Of a stretch of 64,000 bases of DNA, positions 1 through 9,062 are shown one piece after another (the stretch's first letter is position 1; each line of letters starts with the position of its first letter). This DNA is from Thermoguttaceae bacterium. GTDB lineage: Bacteria; Planctomycetota; Planctomycetia; Pirellulales; Thermoguttaceae. The notes beneath the pieces are model-generated. The model did no database searches and had not been told where the DNA came from. It saw nothing but the letters and a program-made list of their open reading frames with translations. A program made the position numbers and the translations under genes. The stretch is taken from positions 142,066-206,065 of the forward strand of contig JAGBDN010000101.1 of NCBI GenBank assembly GCA_017937485.1, in the 5' to 3' direction.

Positions 1-2
1 TC

Positions 3-1217
3 GGCGAAGGCGGCGTCGTTCGCCCGTCCGCGGTCGTCCCGACGATCTCCGAAACCGACGTTCTCGTCGTCGGCGGCGGCCCCGCCGGTTGCGTCGCCGC
101 GATCTCCGCCGCTCGCGCCGGAGCGAAAACGACGTTAGTCGAGCGATACGGCCACTTCGGCGGGCTCGCGACCGGCGGTCTCGTCGTTCACATCCTCGGG
201 CACTGGACGAAAGAAGGCGACAAAAAAGTCCAAGCGACCCAAGGTATCGGCGAAGAAATGATGAAGCGCCTCGAAGACCTCCCGCAAGGGATCGTCAATC
301 GCGAGTTCGGCCGCAACCCGACGCTCGACGCCGAAGCGTACAAATATTTGCTCGTCGAAATGATTACCGAAGCGAATATCGAAGTTTTCCTCCACTCTTG
401 GGCGATCGACGCGATTATCGACGACGAACCGTCCCCGGAAACCGGAAACCCGGTCGTTCGCGGCGTCGTCATTCAAACGAAACTCGGCCCGAAAGCGATT
501 TTGGCGAAACAAGTAATCGACGCGACCGGCGACGGCGACGTTTTCGTCCCGGCGGGCGCGGCGCACACGCAACGCATGTACAACATCGGGCTTCCCTACC
601 GCATCGGCAACCTCGACCGCGCGAAACCGGAAAAAGGCGGCAAACGCGCCCGCTTTTTGGGCGACGTTACCCCCGTCCCCGGCGTCCGTTGGGTCAATAT
701 GACCGGCCCGTCGCTCGACGGAGTCGACGTTAAAGTCTTGTCGGAACTGGAATTGAAACATCGCAAGCAAATTTGGAAGCAAGTCCAAGAGACGCGCTCG
801 ACGCCGGGTTACGAGGACGTTTACCTGATGGAAACCGCCCCGCAAATCGGCGTTCGCGTTACTCGGGTGATCGAAGGCGTCGCGACGCTCAAGCTCGACG
901 AAGCGCGCGCGGGCAAGAAATTCGACGATTGCGTCGGGATCGGCGGCGCTTGGCACGGCGACCATATCGGTTGGCAAATTCCGTTCGGCGCGCTCGTTCC
1001 GAAGAACGTCGAGAACATTTTGACGGCGGGCCGCTCGATTTCCGGCGAACCGTTGATGTCGGACGTCATCCGCGTCATTCCGAACTGCTGGGTCAGCGGA
1101 CACGCCGCCGGGGCCGCCGCCGCTGTCGCCGTTCAAGACGGAACGCTCGCTCGCGCCGTCTCGATTCCGAAAGTTCGCGCCCTCCTGAAAGAGCAAAAGG
1201 CTTACCTCGGCGAATGA
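3..1217 (+). CDS. FAD-dependent oxidoreductase, PF12831-like (5' end outside window)
   Basis: The reading frame is open from base 3 with no start codon before residue 86, so the N-terminus lies upstream; 404 residues are visible. A dinucleotide-binding motif (VVGGGPAGCVAA) sits about 24 residues in, followed by an acidic strand end (TTLVERYGHFGG) typical of FAD_oxidored proteins. The C-terminal part (AGRSISGEPLMSDVIRVIPNCWVSGHAAGAAAA) matches the second FAD-contact region of this family, which is abundant in Planctomycetota. The substrate is unknown. The stop overlaps the next start in an ATGA (1214-1217), so the two genes are probably translationally coupled and the downstream membrane Fe-S protein is the likely electron partner. 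The family call is firm; the partner role is inference. Confidence 0.85.
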   Translation, partial: GEGGVVRPSAVVPTISETDVLVVGGGPAGCVAAISAARAGAKTTLVERYGHFGGLATGGLVVHILGHWTKEGDKKVQATQGIGEEMMKRLEDLPQGIVNREFGRNPTLDAEAYKYLLVEMITEANIEVFLHSWAIDAIIDDEPSPETGNPVVRGVVIQTKLGPKAILAKQVIDATGDGDVFVPAGAAHTQRMYNIGLPYRIGNLDRAKPEKGGKRARFLGDVTPVPGVRWVNMTGPSLDGVDVKVLSELELKHRKQIWKQVQETRSTPGYEDVYLMETAPQIGVRVTRVIEGVATLKLDEARAGKKFDDCVGIGGAWHGDHIGWQIPFGALVPKNVENILTAGRSISGEPLMSDVIRVIPNCWVSGHAAGAAAAVAVQDGTLARAVSIPKVRALLKEQKAYLGE

Positions 1218-3085
1218 AACGCTCCAAAAAACCGTTAAAATCGGCGCGACCGAACGCCGCGCCGCCGCTGAAACCGCTCGAACCGTTAAATTCGCTCCAA
1301 CCAACAAAAACGCTTGAAGCGGTCAAGCCTTCCAAGACGACGCAAACGCCCGCTTCGACGCTTCCGCAACCGTTCGAACCGGCGAAATCAACCGCTTCGA
1401 CGCTTCCTCAATCGCCGTCGAAGCGTCGCGTTTCGCTCCGTCGACTCGGCGTTTGGGCGTTTCGGTTCGCGTTCTTGGCGGCGACGCTCGGCGCGTTCGT
1501 CGGCGGTTCGCTAGAAATCGCGCGGGCGGCGGCGCAAACGTCTCCGCTCGTCTTCCTCGTCGCGCTTGCAAGCGGAGCGGCTCCGTTCCCGAACGCGACG
1601 ACGGCGGCGAGCGGTTCCGTCGGCGTTTTTCTCGTCGGCGCGTCGATTTTTTCGGCGATCGTTTTCGCGCTAACTCTTTTTAAGAGGCGTTTTTACTGCC
1701 GCTTCGTTTGTCCGTTGGGAACGGCGGTCGACGCGGCGGCGCTTCTCCGTCGGCGACTTTTCCCGCGACGTTTCCGCTTCCTTCGAACCGGTTTCGTCGT
1801 TCGTTCGCCCGGTTTCGCCCTCTTTTTCGGAACGTTGACGCTCGGTTCGCTCGCGCTTTCCCTTCTTTTCGGCGTTTCGTTCGCCGGGCGGAGCGCGCTC
1901 GAACTCGACCCGACGGCGCTCCTTTCCCGTTGGACGCTCGACTTCCCGGCGTTCGGCGTTCTCAGCGGCGTCTTTTTGACGGCGTTCGTCGCGTCGCCGC
2001 TCTTTTGGCGGTTTCACGTTTGCCCCTGCGGCGCGTTGCAAGACGTTTGCTTTTTCGGGTTGCGTCGATTTTTCCGCCGCCGCGTCGCCGCCAAAATCGC
2101 TAAATTCAATAAAACCGATAAAACCGACGCGTCTCTTCCGCCTCCGACGCAGGCAACCGCGCCCGTCGACGGCAAACCAACCGACGCGACCGAAAGAACC
2201 GGCCTCTCCCGACAAATCGCCCCAACTTTCCCCGCCCAAAAGCCGACGCCCGCGCCCGTCGACGCCGAAACAACCGACGCGACCGGCAAAACCGCTCCCG
2301 CTTCCCCGCTTGAAGCGCCGACGCGCCGCCGCTTTTTGCGAACGCTCGCCGTTTTCGGACTCGCCGTCGCGACGTTGGGCGCCGTTCGCCGTTGGAGCGC
2401 TCGCGTTCTCGCCGCGACGCCGTTCCGCCCGCCGGGCGCGCTCCCGGAAGACGCGTTTTTGGCCCGTTGCGCCCGGTGCGGACGATGCGTCGACGTTTGC
2501 CCGACGCAAGTTTTGCGCTTCGACGCGCCGTCCGACGCCGTTAAAACCGCTAAAATCGACGCGACCGAAACCGCCGAATCGTCGGAAAACGCCGACGTCG
2601 CGAACGACGAACCGACCGCCGACGCGTCCGTCGAAACCGCCGTTAAGGTCGACGCGACCGTCAAAACTTCGCCGCTTTCCCGTCCGGCGCCGCGACTCGT
2701 TTTCGACGACGGCGCGTTTTGCGAAAAAGACTGCGTCGCTTGCGGAACCGCTTGCCCAACCGGCGCGATTTCGCCGCTGACGCTCGACGCGAAAAAGCGT
2801 TTCAAAATCGCGACCGTCGAGTTTAAAATCGAACGGTGTTTGATTTATTATCAGCAAGAGTGCGCGATTTGCCGACGCGAATGCCCGTTCGAAGCGATCG
2901 ATTTCGTTTGGAACGAAGAAGAATACGCGAGTTTGCCGGTCGTCGACGGCGAAAAGTGCGTCGGGTGCGGTCGTTGCGTCGCGTTTTGCCCCGGCGAACC
3001 GATTTTTCAAGAATTTACCGATCCCGATAAGTTCGACGCCGACGCGCCGCGCCCCAAAGCGCTCGTTTTACGCCCGACGGATTAG
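1214..3085 (+). CDS. Fused NapH/NapG-like membrane polyferredoxin
   Basis: 623 residues, starting at the ATG inside the ATGA overlap with the oxidoreductase. After a Pro/Thr-rich leader come about four membrane helices (residues 75-285) with the NapH/MauN-type signatures CRFVCPLG (162-169) and HVCPCGALQDVC (269-280). A polar Pro/Thr/Asp linker follows, then a second Tat-like element (T370-RRRF, hydrophobic stretch), and a ferredoxin part with Cys groups beginning at C419 (CARCGRCVDVCP), C503, C542 (CAICRRECP nearby) and C582 (CVGCGRCVAFCP). The order resembles NapH joined to NapG, proteins that pass electrons between the quinol pool and periplasmic or peripheral enzymes. An acidic Ala/Thr insertion (residues about 435-490) splits the ferredoxin domain. 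Fusion into one chain is unusual; the role with the upstream flavoenzyme is inferred. Confidence 0.8.
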   Translation: MKRSKKPLKSARPNAAPPLKPLEPLNSLQPTKTLEAVKPSKTTQTPASTLPQPFEPAKSTASTLPQSPSKRRVSLRRLGVWAFRFAFLAATLGAFVGGSLEIARAAAQTSPLVFLVALASGAAPFPNATTAASGSVGVFLVGASIFSAIVFALTLFKRRFYCRFVCPLGTAVDAAALLRRRLFPRRFRFLRTGFVVRSPGFALFFGTLTLGSLALSLLFGVSFAGRSALELDPTALLSRWTLDFPAFGVLSGVFLTAFVASPLFWRFHVCPCGALQDVCFFGLRRFFRRRVAAKIAKFNKTDKTDASLPPPTQATAPVDGKPTDATERTGLSRQIAPTFPAQKPTPAPVDAETTDATGKTAPASPLEAPTRRRFLRTLAVFGLAVATLGAVRRWSARVLAATPFRPPGALPEDAFLARCARCGRCVDVCPTQVLRFDAPSDAVKTAKIDATETAESSENADVANDEPTADASVETAVKVDATVKTSPLSRPAPRLVFDDGAFCEKDCVACGTACPTGAISPLTLDAKKRFKIATVEFKIERCLIYYQQECAICRRECPFEAIDFVWNEEEYASLPVVDGEKCVGCGRCVAFCPGEPIFQEFTDPDKFDADAPRPKALVLRPTD

Positions 3086-3254
3086 CCGCCTCTCGCGTCG
3101 CCGACCCGGTCTCGTTCCAACCAATACGTTCCTTCGCTTTTCGACGACGTTGAACGACGGGTTCGCGGCTCGGATCGCCAACGCAATGCAATTCGCCGAC
3201 GACGAAACGGCGTTCTAAACGCTCGTCGTTCCGCCGTCGCGCGACTCCTGCAAC

Positions 3255-3580
3255 GGCAAACCCATCTAAATCGCGCAAGTCCCAAATTACGCAACCTCTT
3301 CTACGGCGGGTTTTAAATCGCGCAAACTTTTCCAACGACGCAATTCTTTCAACCGCAAAACTTAAATCGCGCAAACGTTTCAACGGCAAGCGTTTAAAAC
3401 CGCTTAACCGTCTAAAAAGACGCGAAACAAACCGCGAAAATCGCGAAACTCTTGCAACGGAAACCACCTAAACACGCAACCGCCCAAAACTTCCAACTCT
3501 TTTAACGACAAGCGTTTAAACTGCGCAAGCTCTAAAAATCGCGCAACTCTTACAATAACCGTCGATTAAAATCGCTTCTT
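3255..3580. repeat. Degenerate intergenic repeats in a 633-bp gene-free stretch
   Basis: Between 3086 and 3718 no gene is supported. The middle part holds several imperfect copies of a roughly 50-60 base unit recognisable by the words AAATCGCGCAA, then CTCTT or TTT, then CAACGGCAA (near 3266, 3314, 3363, 3432 and 3528). The copies are too diverged to be a CRISPR array. Function is unknown. Confidence 0.45.
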
Positions 3581-3612
3581 TCCTCCATTTCCCTCCATCG
3601 CGAGGGTTCGCA

Positions 3613-3650
3613 AGAAAAGAAAAAGGCGGCGCGTCTTTCGGCGCGTCGCC
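3613..3650 (-). terminator. Rho-independent terminator of the cytochrome b-c gene
   Basis: On the minus strand the arms 3642-3650 and 3625-3633 form a nine-position GC-rich stem (one A-C mismatch), followed by TTTTTCTTTTCTT. It lies 69 bases after the stop of the cytochrome b-c fusion. Confidence 0.7.
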
Positions 3651-3718
3651 CTTGGTTTGCCGCCCAACGAAAACGAGTTTGGAGGGCGGGCGTTTAAGCG
3701 TTGTCAACTAACGCGTTA

Positions 3719-6700
3719 TCATTCCGCCGGTTCGGCCGGAGCCGGAGCGTTCGCGGCGGCTTCGGCGGCGGCGCGAGCCGCGCGAGCCGCTTCGAGTTCC
3801 GCTTTCAATTCGGCGATTTGCTTTTCAACCGTCGCGCGAGCTTGCGCGGAAGCGGCGCGTTCGTCGGCGACCGTCTTTTCGGCGGCGGCTTTCGCGGCTT
3901 CAACTTGTTGCGCGGCGGCGGTTTGCGCGTCGGCGACTTGACGAGCGGCGGCGGTTTGCGCGTCGGCGGCGGCTTTGTCCGCGGCGGCCTTCGCGGCGAC
4001 CGCTTTTTCGAGCGCGACGTTCGTTTCGGCGGCGACGGCGCGGGCCGCGTCGCGGTCTTGCGTCGCTTTTTCGGCGGCGGCGAGCGCGGAGTCGCGTTGA
4101 ACTTCCGCGTTCTTCACCGCTTGCGCGGCGGTTTGGTCGGCGGTCGAAACGCGAGCGTCGGCTTCCTTCGTCGCGGCGGCTTTAGCGTCGGCGATTTCCT
4201 TCGCGGCGGCGGCCTTAACCTCGGCGATTTGCGCTTCGGCGGCGGCTTTAGCGGCGGCGACGGCTTTTTCCGCGTCGGCTTTAGCTTTCGCGACGGCGTC
4301 TTGCAACGCTTTCTTTTCGTCGGCGGCGCGCTTCGCTTTGTCGGCTTCCGCTTTCTTGGCGCGTTCTTCGGCGGCTTTCGCTTTCGCTTCGTCTTCGGCG
4401 GCCTTCGCGGCGGCTTCCTCGGCGATTTTCGCGTCGAGTTCGGCTTTCGCGGCGGCTTTTTCCGCGTCGACGGCGGCTTGCGCTTCGGCGGCGGCTTTCG
4501 ACGCTTCTTTCGCGGCGCCGTTTTTGCCGAGTCGCGTATCGTTGGCGACTTCCGGAGCGCGGTACCACTTCCCGGCGAGCCAGTCGGCGAGGAGTTCGAC
4601 CTCTTTTTCGGTCATCAGTTTGTCGCCTTCGGTCGGGCAGTACGCCGGCATGCGGTCGTTATGATCGCCGTAGAAGCGTTTTTGCGTCGGGTCGGCGATG
4701 AAACCGGCGATCCAGTCGCGGCTCATGTAGGCGCGGAGGTCGCAAGCGTGATCGTTTTCTTTGCCGTAGAAAGCGTGGCATTCCGTGCAGGTGAGGAATT
4801 CCATATCGGAAATCGCGTTTTCGGCGAGCCCGAGGTACTTCCCTTCGACGAACGGACGCGGCGCGTCGAGTTGCGCTTCGGCGGCCAAGACGTCGGCGAT
4901 TTCATCGCACGCGGCGACGATCGAATTGCGAAGTTGCGAATAATACCGCATATCTTCCAACGGGATCGGCTCGTCGTTTCCGTTGAGCTGCGCGAGGTAA
5001 ACGTCGGTCAGGAAGGTCGCCGGGTCTTCGTCGATAATGTACTGAACGTTTTCGGCGTCGAAAAGCAACTCCGTATAAACTTCGTCGTGAAGCGTCGCGC
5101 GCAAAACGTCGTAGAGAGCGCCGCTAACGCGCCGCGGGAGACGCGGTTCGAGTTCGGCGACAAATTCGGCGTCGAAGAATTTCGCGTCGATTAGCTCGGC
5201 GAGTTTCGCGACGTATTGCTTTTGCGCGGCGGCGATCGTTTCTTCGTCCGCTTCGCCGTCTTCGTCGAGGATCGTCGTCAAAATTTCGACGTTTTCTTCT
5301 TCCGCGACGAAGTCTTCAAAGACCGACTCCATAATGTCGAACGCCGGAGACGCGTCGGCGGCGATCACTTTCGCGACCAAGCCGAGCGGGTTCGGCATAA
5401 ACGAGCCGTCGTCGAGCTCGGCGCCGCTGGCGACGCGGCCCTTCATAAAGCCGATCATCGAGCCTTTTTCGGCGAACGCGGTCTTCCCGAAGAAGTCCGG
5501 GTCGGCGAGCGTTTTTTCGTTGGTGAAGCCGCGAATCCACTTGGCCGATTGCGCGCCGAAGAGGTTCGGAGCGGTCGGGTCGTCGCAGATAATCGGCGTG
5601 TAATCCGAGTTCGTCAGAACTTCCTCTTTCGAGTCGAAGTTGTGGCAGCTGGCGCAATGTTGCGCGAAGAGCTTCGGCCCTTGGACGTAAGCGTCGTTTT
5701 TCAGGAGCGTCAAGGCGCCGGTTTTCGGAATCCCCGCCGGAGCGAAGGTCAGTTCGACGGCGCGTTTGGCCAAGCGGTCGGCGTCGCCTTTGCTCGCCAA
5801 GAAAGCGGGCGCGTGTTCCGGGTTCTTGTAGTCGTCCCAATACGAGAGGTACGTGAACCAAGCGCAAACGACCGTGAAAACGCCCGCGACGCCGACGCAA
5901 GCGTAGTAGCCCGCTTTATTGCGACTCAAAATCGGAATCGCAAGGAAGAAGAGCAAGATTGCCGGCGGAACGACGAAGATCGCGTAAATCATCCCGATCT
6001 TACCAAAGATCGGCAGTTTCGACATATGGTAAAGCGCGCGGAACGACCATTCCGGACGAGCGGCGTCGTAGGAACCGGCCGTGTCGACCGGCGACGTAAG
6101 GCCCGCGCCCAAATAGGCTTCCGCCGGAAGCGTCGCGGCGCGTTCGGCGATTTGCCCGGACGTCAGCGAGTGTTGGAAAACGAGCAAAAGCGCGGCGCAG
6201 AAAACGACCAAGCAAGCGACGCCGGTGAAGAGGGCTTCCGAGCCCCAGAACGCGCGGCGTTTTTTGTCGGCGCAAGCGAGGGCGCATTTGTGCCCGACTT
6301 CGTCGAAACGCGATTCCTTAGCGAGAATCGCGCGGGAGCGATAGTCGGCCCACTTCCAGAACGCCATCATAACGAGTCCGCCGCCCCCGAAGACCGCGAT
6401 GTGCAGAATCAGGAAGCGCGTCAGCGTCAGGGCGCCGAATTGCGGGTCGGGGCCGCCGACGACGAGTTGGTAAAGCGGAACGCCGATCACCGGCAGAAGT
6501 TGCAGGAACGCGACGCGGGTGTACGTCGCGAAGTAGCCGGAAAGCGACCAGTTCAAGAGGTCGCCGGTCAGGCAGCTGCAGAGCGAGAAGAGGAACATCC
6601 CGATCGCCGCCCAATAGACGAACTCGCGCGGACGACGGCAGCCGCCGTGAACGATCAAACCCAAGACGTAAAGCCCGCTCAACCCGACGAACAACTGCGC

Positions 6701-6964
6701 CGAATAGTGGTGCAAACCGCGAACGAGCCAACCGCCCGGCAGATGGTATTGAATATAATAAACGCTTTCCCAAGCGCTCGTCGGACTCGCCGAGTAGAAC
6801 GCCCAAAGGAAGAGCCCGGTAATCCCCTGCATAAGGAAGAGGAAAATCAACGTTCGCGGAAGGAAACGGCAAAAGCAGTTCGCCGCCGGAACGCTCCAAT
6901 TAGCGACCTTTTGAAAGCCGGCGCAAAGACCGGTTCTTTCGTCCAACCATTTTAAAAAGTTCAT
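3719..6964 (-). CDS. Cytochrome b / dihaem cytochrome c fusion with Ala-rich coiled-coil tail
   Basis: 1081 residues. Residues 1-215 align without gaps to cytochrome b6 (helices A-D) and residues 240-375 to subunit IV. H85 and H188 match the ligands of the p-side haem (bp/bL). The partners expected for the n-side haem are Tyr99 (14 after H85) and Trp203 (15 after H188), so that haem should be missing. The Qo motif PEWY reads PEWS (304-307). A c-type part follows with CASCH (437-441) and CTECH (726-730), which must face the periplasm for haem attachment. From about residue 810 to 1070 the chain is an Ala/Lys/Glu coiled coil, ending in PAPAEPAE. It is the lower gene of a Rieske-cytochrome operon, 235 bases after the Rieske stop. 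Quinol oxidation is the likely role; a normal Q cycle is doubtful. Confidence 0.85.
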   Translation of the reverse strand: MNFLKWLDERTGLCAGFQKVANWSVPAANCFCRFLPRTLIFLFLMQGITGLFLWAFYSASPTSAWESVYYIQYHLPGGWLVRGLHHYSAQLFVGLSGLYVLGLIVHGGCRRPREFVYWAAIGMFLFSLCSCLTGDLLNWSLSGYFATYTRVAFLQLLPVIGVPLYQLVVGGPDPQFGALTLTRFLILHIAVFGGGGLVMMAFWKWADYRSRAILAKESRFDEVGHKCALACADKKRRAFWGSEALFTGVACLVVFCAALLLVFQHSLTSGQIAERAATLPAEAYLGAGLTSPVDTAGSYDAARPEWSFRALYHMSKLPIFGKIGMIYAIFVVPPAILLFFLAIPILSRNKAGYYACVGVAGVFTVVCAWFTYLSYWDDYKNPEHAPAFLASKGDADRLAKRAVELTFAPAGIPKTGALTLLKNDAYVQGPKLFAQHCASCHNFDSKEEVLTNSDYTPIICDDPTAPNLFGAQSAKWIRGFTNEKTLADPDFFGKTAFAEKGSMIGFMKGRVASGAELDDGSFMPNPLGLVAKVIAADASPAFDIMESVFEDFVAEEENVEILTTILDEDGEADEETIAAAQKQYVAKLAELIDAKFFDAEFVAELEPRLPRRVSGALYDVLRATLHDEVYTELLFDAENVQYIIDEDPATFLTDVYLAQLNGNDEPIPLEDMRYYSQLRNSIVAACDEIADVLAAEAQLDAPRPFVEGKYLGLAENAISDMEFLTCTECHAFYGKENDHACDLRAYMSRDWIAGFIADPTQKRFYGDHNDRMPAYCPTEGDKLMTEKEVELLADWLAGKWYRAPEVANDTRLGKNGAAKEASKAAAEAQAAVDAEKAAAKAELDAKIAEEAAAKAAEDEAKAKAAEERAKKAEADKAKRAADEKKALQDAVAKAKADAEKAVAAAKAAAEAQIAEVKAAAAKEIADAKAAATKEADARVSTADQTAAQAVKNAEVQRDSALAAAEKATQDRDAARAVAAETNVALEKAVAAKAAADKAAADAQTAAARQVADAQTAAAQQVEAAKAAAEKTVADERAASAQARATVEKQIAELKAELEAARAARAAAEAAANAPAPAEPAE

Positions 6965-7082
6965 TTTTTAATTTCCGTTTATTAAATCTTCGCGCTTCGT
7001 CGCTTTTCGGCGCTCGCGTAGACGCTCCGACGTTTTGGGCGTTTCCGCTTTCGTCGTTTTTTCGTCCGCCGTTTGCGATTTC

Positions 7083-7105
7083 GCCCTTATATTAATTAAT
7101 AGGGC
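7083..7105. promoter_or_regulatory. AT-rich palindrome between Rieske and cytochrome b genes
   Basis: The arms GCCCT and AGGGC enclose TATATTAATTAAT, an unusually AT-rich core for this DNA. It lies inside the 235-bp gap of the operon. It could be an operator, an internal promoter element or an attenuating hairpin; sequence alone does not decide. Confidence 0.35.
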
Positions 7106-7199
7106 AAGAAATCGGTTCGCCGCGCTCTCGTCAAATCGCGAAAATCGTTTTTATCGTTCGAATCCGGACGCTTTTGCGCGTCCGCCGCTTCGTTTTCGC

Positions 7200-7778
7200 T
7201 CAGACCGGCTTCTTTTCGGCGGTTCCGAGTTGGAAGTTTTGGAACTTGACGAAAACTTTGCCGCCTTCGATTCGCGTTTCGAGCGAGTCCATCGAGCGCG
7301 CCGACTTCGTCGTTTCCGGGTTGACGCGTTCGCCGTCGAGCTCGAACACGTCGCCGTGGCAGGGGCAGAAGAAGAGCGTTTGCTCTTCGCCGGTGTTCGG
7401 ATGTTTCATCTTCCCGGCTTTGATGCGGCAACCGGCGTGCGGGCAGATCGACTGAAACGCTTCGACCGCTTCGCCGACGCGGCGCAGGTAAACGACGCCG
7501 ATCGTTTGGTTCGCTTCGGTCGCCCAAGCGTCGTTGAGGTTGTCGCTAATGACGAACTGACGCGGCGTTTCGTCGAGCGCGTCGAGCGTCGTCAGTTCGT
7601 ATTCTTTGCCGGAAAGGCCTTCCTGTTGAAGCGGATAGAGCGCCATCTTCGCTCCGGCGCAAACCGGAACGGCCAGCGCCGCGACGCCGACTCCGGCCCC
7701 GACCGCGCCGAGGCAGAAATCGCGACGAGTCGCCTCGCCGGTCGCGTTTTGCGCTTGATTATCGTTTTTCTTCGACAT
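7200..7778 (-). CDS. Rieske [2Fe-2S] protein of a bc-type complex, Tat-exported
   Basis: 192 residues. The N-terminus has a twin-arginine motif (TRRDFCLG, about residues 17-24) followed by a hydrophobic anchor. Box 1 is CPHAGC (112-117) and box 2 is CPCHGD (138-143), giving cluster ligands C112, H114, C138 and H141 and the stabilising disulfide pair C117/C140. All features needed for a high-potential Rieske cluster are present, in contrast to the altered cytochrome b encoded next. A strong ribosome site (AGGAG) lies upstream of the ATG. It is the first gene of the minus-strand operon with the cytochrome b-c fusion; together they would form the quinol-oxidising core. Confidence 0.93.
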   Translation of the reverse strand: MSKKNDNQAQNATGEATRRDFCLGAVGAGVGVAALAVPVCAGAKMALYPLQQEGLSGKEYELTTLDALDETPRQFVISDNLNDAWATEANQTIGVVYLRRVGEAVEAFQSICPHAGCRIKAGKMKHPNTGEEQTLFFCPCHGDVFELDGERVNPETTKSARSMDSLETRIEGGKVFVKFQNFQLGTAEKKPV

Positions 7779-8483
7779 AGTGAAATAACTCCTGCTAAAA
7801 TTGCGCCGTTCGTTTGATTTGCTTTTTCACCGCCGCGAAACGCTCGAAAAAAACATTCTCGCAACGCCAAAACAAAAACGCGTCAAATTCGAATCAAGCG
7901 CGCTGACGAAAGCTCGGCCGCCGAACGCCGTCGAGCCGCAAAACTCGCCGACGCAAAAGCCGCCGCTTTTATTTTAAACGATTCGGAGAAAATTTTAAGG
8001 CGACGCGCCGCCAAATCGGGAAAAAAGCGTTCTTTTTCTTGCCAATTTTAGCCTTTTTTAGCGCAAATTCGCATTTTACGCGACGACGCAAAGTTCGCGG
8101 CGCCGACGTTTTCCGCTTCAATCGTTACGACCGCTAAAATCGGCCGCGCCGTCGAAAATCGAGTCGACGCGACGCAAACCAAGCGGCGTTTCGGCGTTCC
8201 GTTATTTCGCGCTTAAACGTTAAAGTCGCCGCAAAACGCGTTCCCAACGCAGACCGCGCAAAGCGCCCGCTTTCTCCAAACGTTTCTTTTAACGTTAAGG
8301 TAAACGAAAGCCGCAAAGTTGCAAGAGAGGCCGCGCCCGAAAAATGCAAAAAAACGGAAAATTTTACAAAAGTTGGCGTCGACGCTCGTTTTTTTCGCCG
8401 CGTCGTCGTTTTACGACGTATATTTTCGCAAGACGAAGCTCGATTTCCGCGTCGAGGAAGCCCGTTTTGAAAGGAATGCGAGA
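7779..8483. other. 705-bp gene-free stretch upstream of the Rieske operon
   Basis: No reading frame with family resemblance, RNA gene or clear repeat is seen. It must contain the promoters of the divergent Rieske operon and of the small gene at 8484, but no convincing -35/-10 pair could be picked. Confidence 0.4.
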
Positions 8484-8753
8484 ATGAAACAAAACCTGTT
8501 TAACAACTTTACCGATTTTATCGATTCCGCCGTCGCTCGCGGCGCTCGATTTTGCCCCGATTGGGCGACGTATGACGACGACGAATTCGAAGCGGAGCGT
8601 CGGGCGCCGGTCGCGACGCTCGAAGAAACGCATCGGGACGCGCAAGAATTCGCCGAAGCGCTCGAAAAATTCCGACTCGTTCACCGCCGACGCGCCGTCA
8701 GTTACGAGGAGGCGCTTTCCGTCCTGAAATCGCTCGGATACCGCAAAGACTAA
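8484..8753 (+). CDS. Small KSLGYxK-motif protein (uncharacterised)
   Basis: 89 residues. The start at 8484 is chosen because AAGGA sits ten bases upstream; an in-frame upstream ATG has no ribosome site. Residues 51-89 align gaplessly with residues 147-185 of the protein at 53103, sharing an E-F-x-x-A-L core, a basic turn, and the terminal K-S-L-G-Y-x-K. The N-terminal half is acidic (YDDDEFEAE). From memory, short proteins with this C-terminal helix-turn-helix-sized module are common in Planctomycetota, with no assigned function. The compact helical module could bind nucleic acid or protein; this is a guess. Confidence 0.7.
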   Translation: MKQNLFNNFTDFIDSAVARGARFCPDWATYDDDEFEAERRAPVATLEETHRDAQEFAEALEKFRLVHRRRAVSYEEALSVLKSLGYRKD

Positions 8754-9062
8754 CGCCGTCGACGGCGCAAAATCGCTTTAATCGTTAAATTTTATTTTAT
8801 CGCAACGTCGGCGTCGCGCTCGTTTTCCCTCGTCGCGACGCAAATTTTAACGTTTTTTCCGATTTTAACGCCCCGATTCCCCGCCGCAAACTTTCCCTTT
8901 CCGCCGTCGACCAAACGCAATGACGACAAGAATTATTTTTTCGGCGCTAATATTCTTTTTCGCGCTCTAATAAAATCGTTTTTTCATCGAACGCGCGACC
9001 CAAAGCGCTGTTTCGCCGCTCGACCGTTTTTTGAAACGCTTCCAATCGCCGCCAAACCAAAA
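8754..9062. other. 309-bp gene-free stretch
   Basis: Between two convergent small genes. It holds CG-rich and T-rich words but no gene, strong hairpin or repeat that I can support. Confidence 0.4.

Noticed and set aside
1670..3010. A 446-codon minus-strand frame opposite the NapHG-like gene
   Set aside because: Composition is dominated by Arg, Gly and Glu without motifs; the plus strand encodes clear 4Fe-4S motifs.
3015..3467. A 150-codon minus-strand gene after the Fe-S protein
   Set aside because: It overlaps the coding end of the Fe-S gene, runs through degenerate repeats, and has an Arg-rich product with no ribosome site.
8134..8349. A small minus-strand gene upstream of the KSLGYxK protein
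   Set aside because: No ribosome site, no recognisable domain and shadow-like composition.
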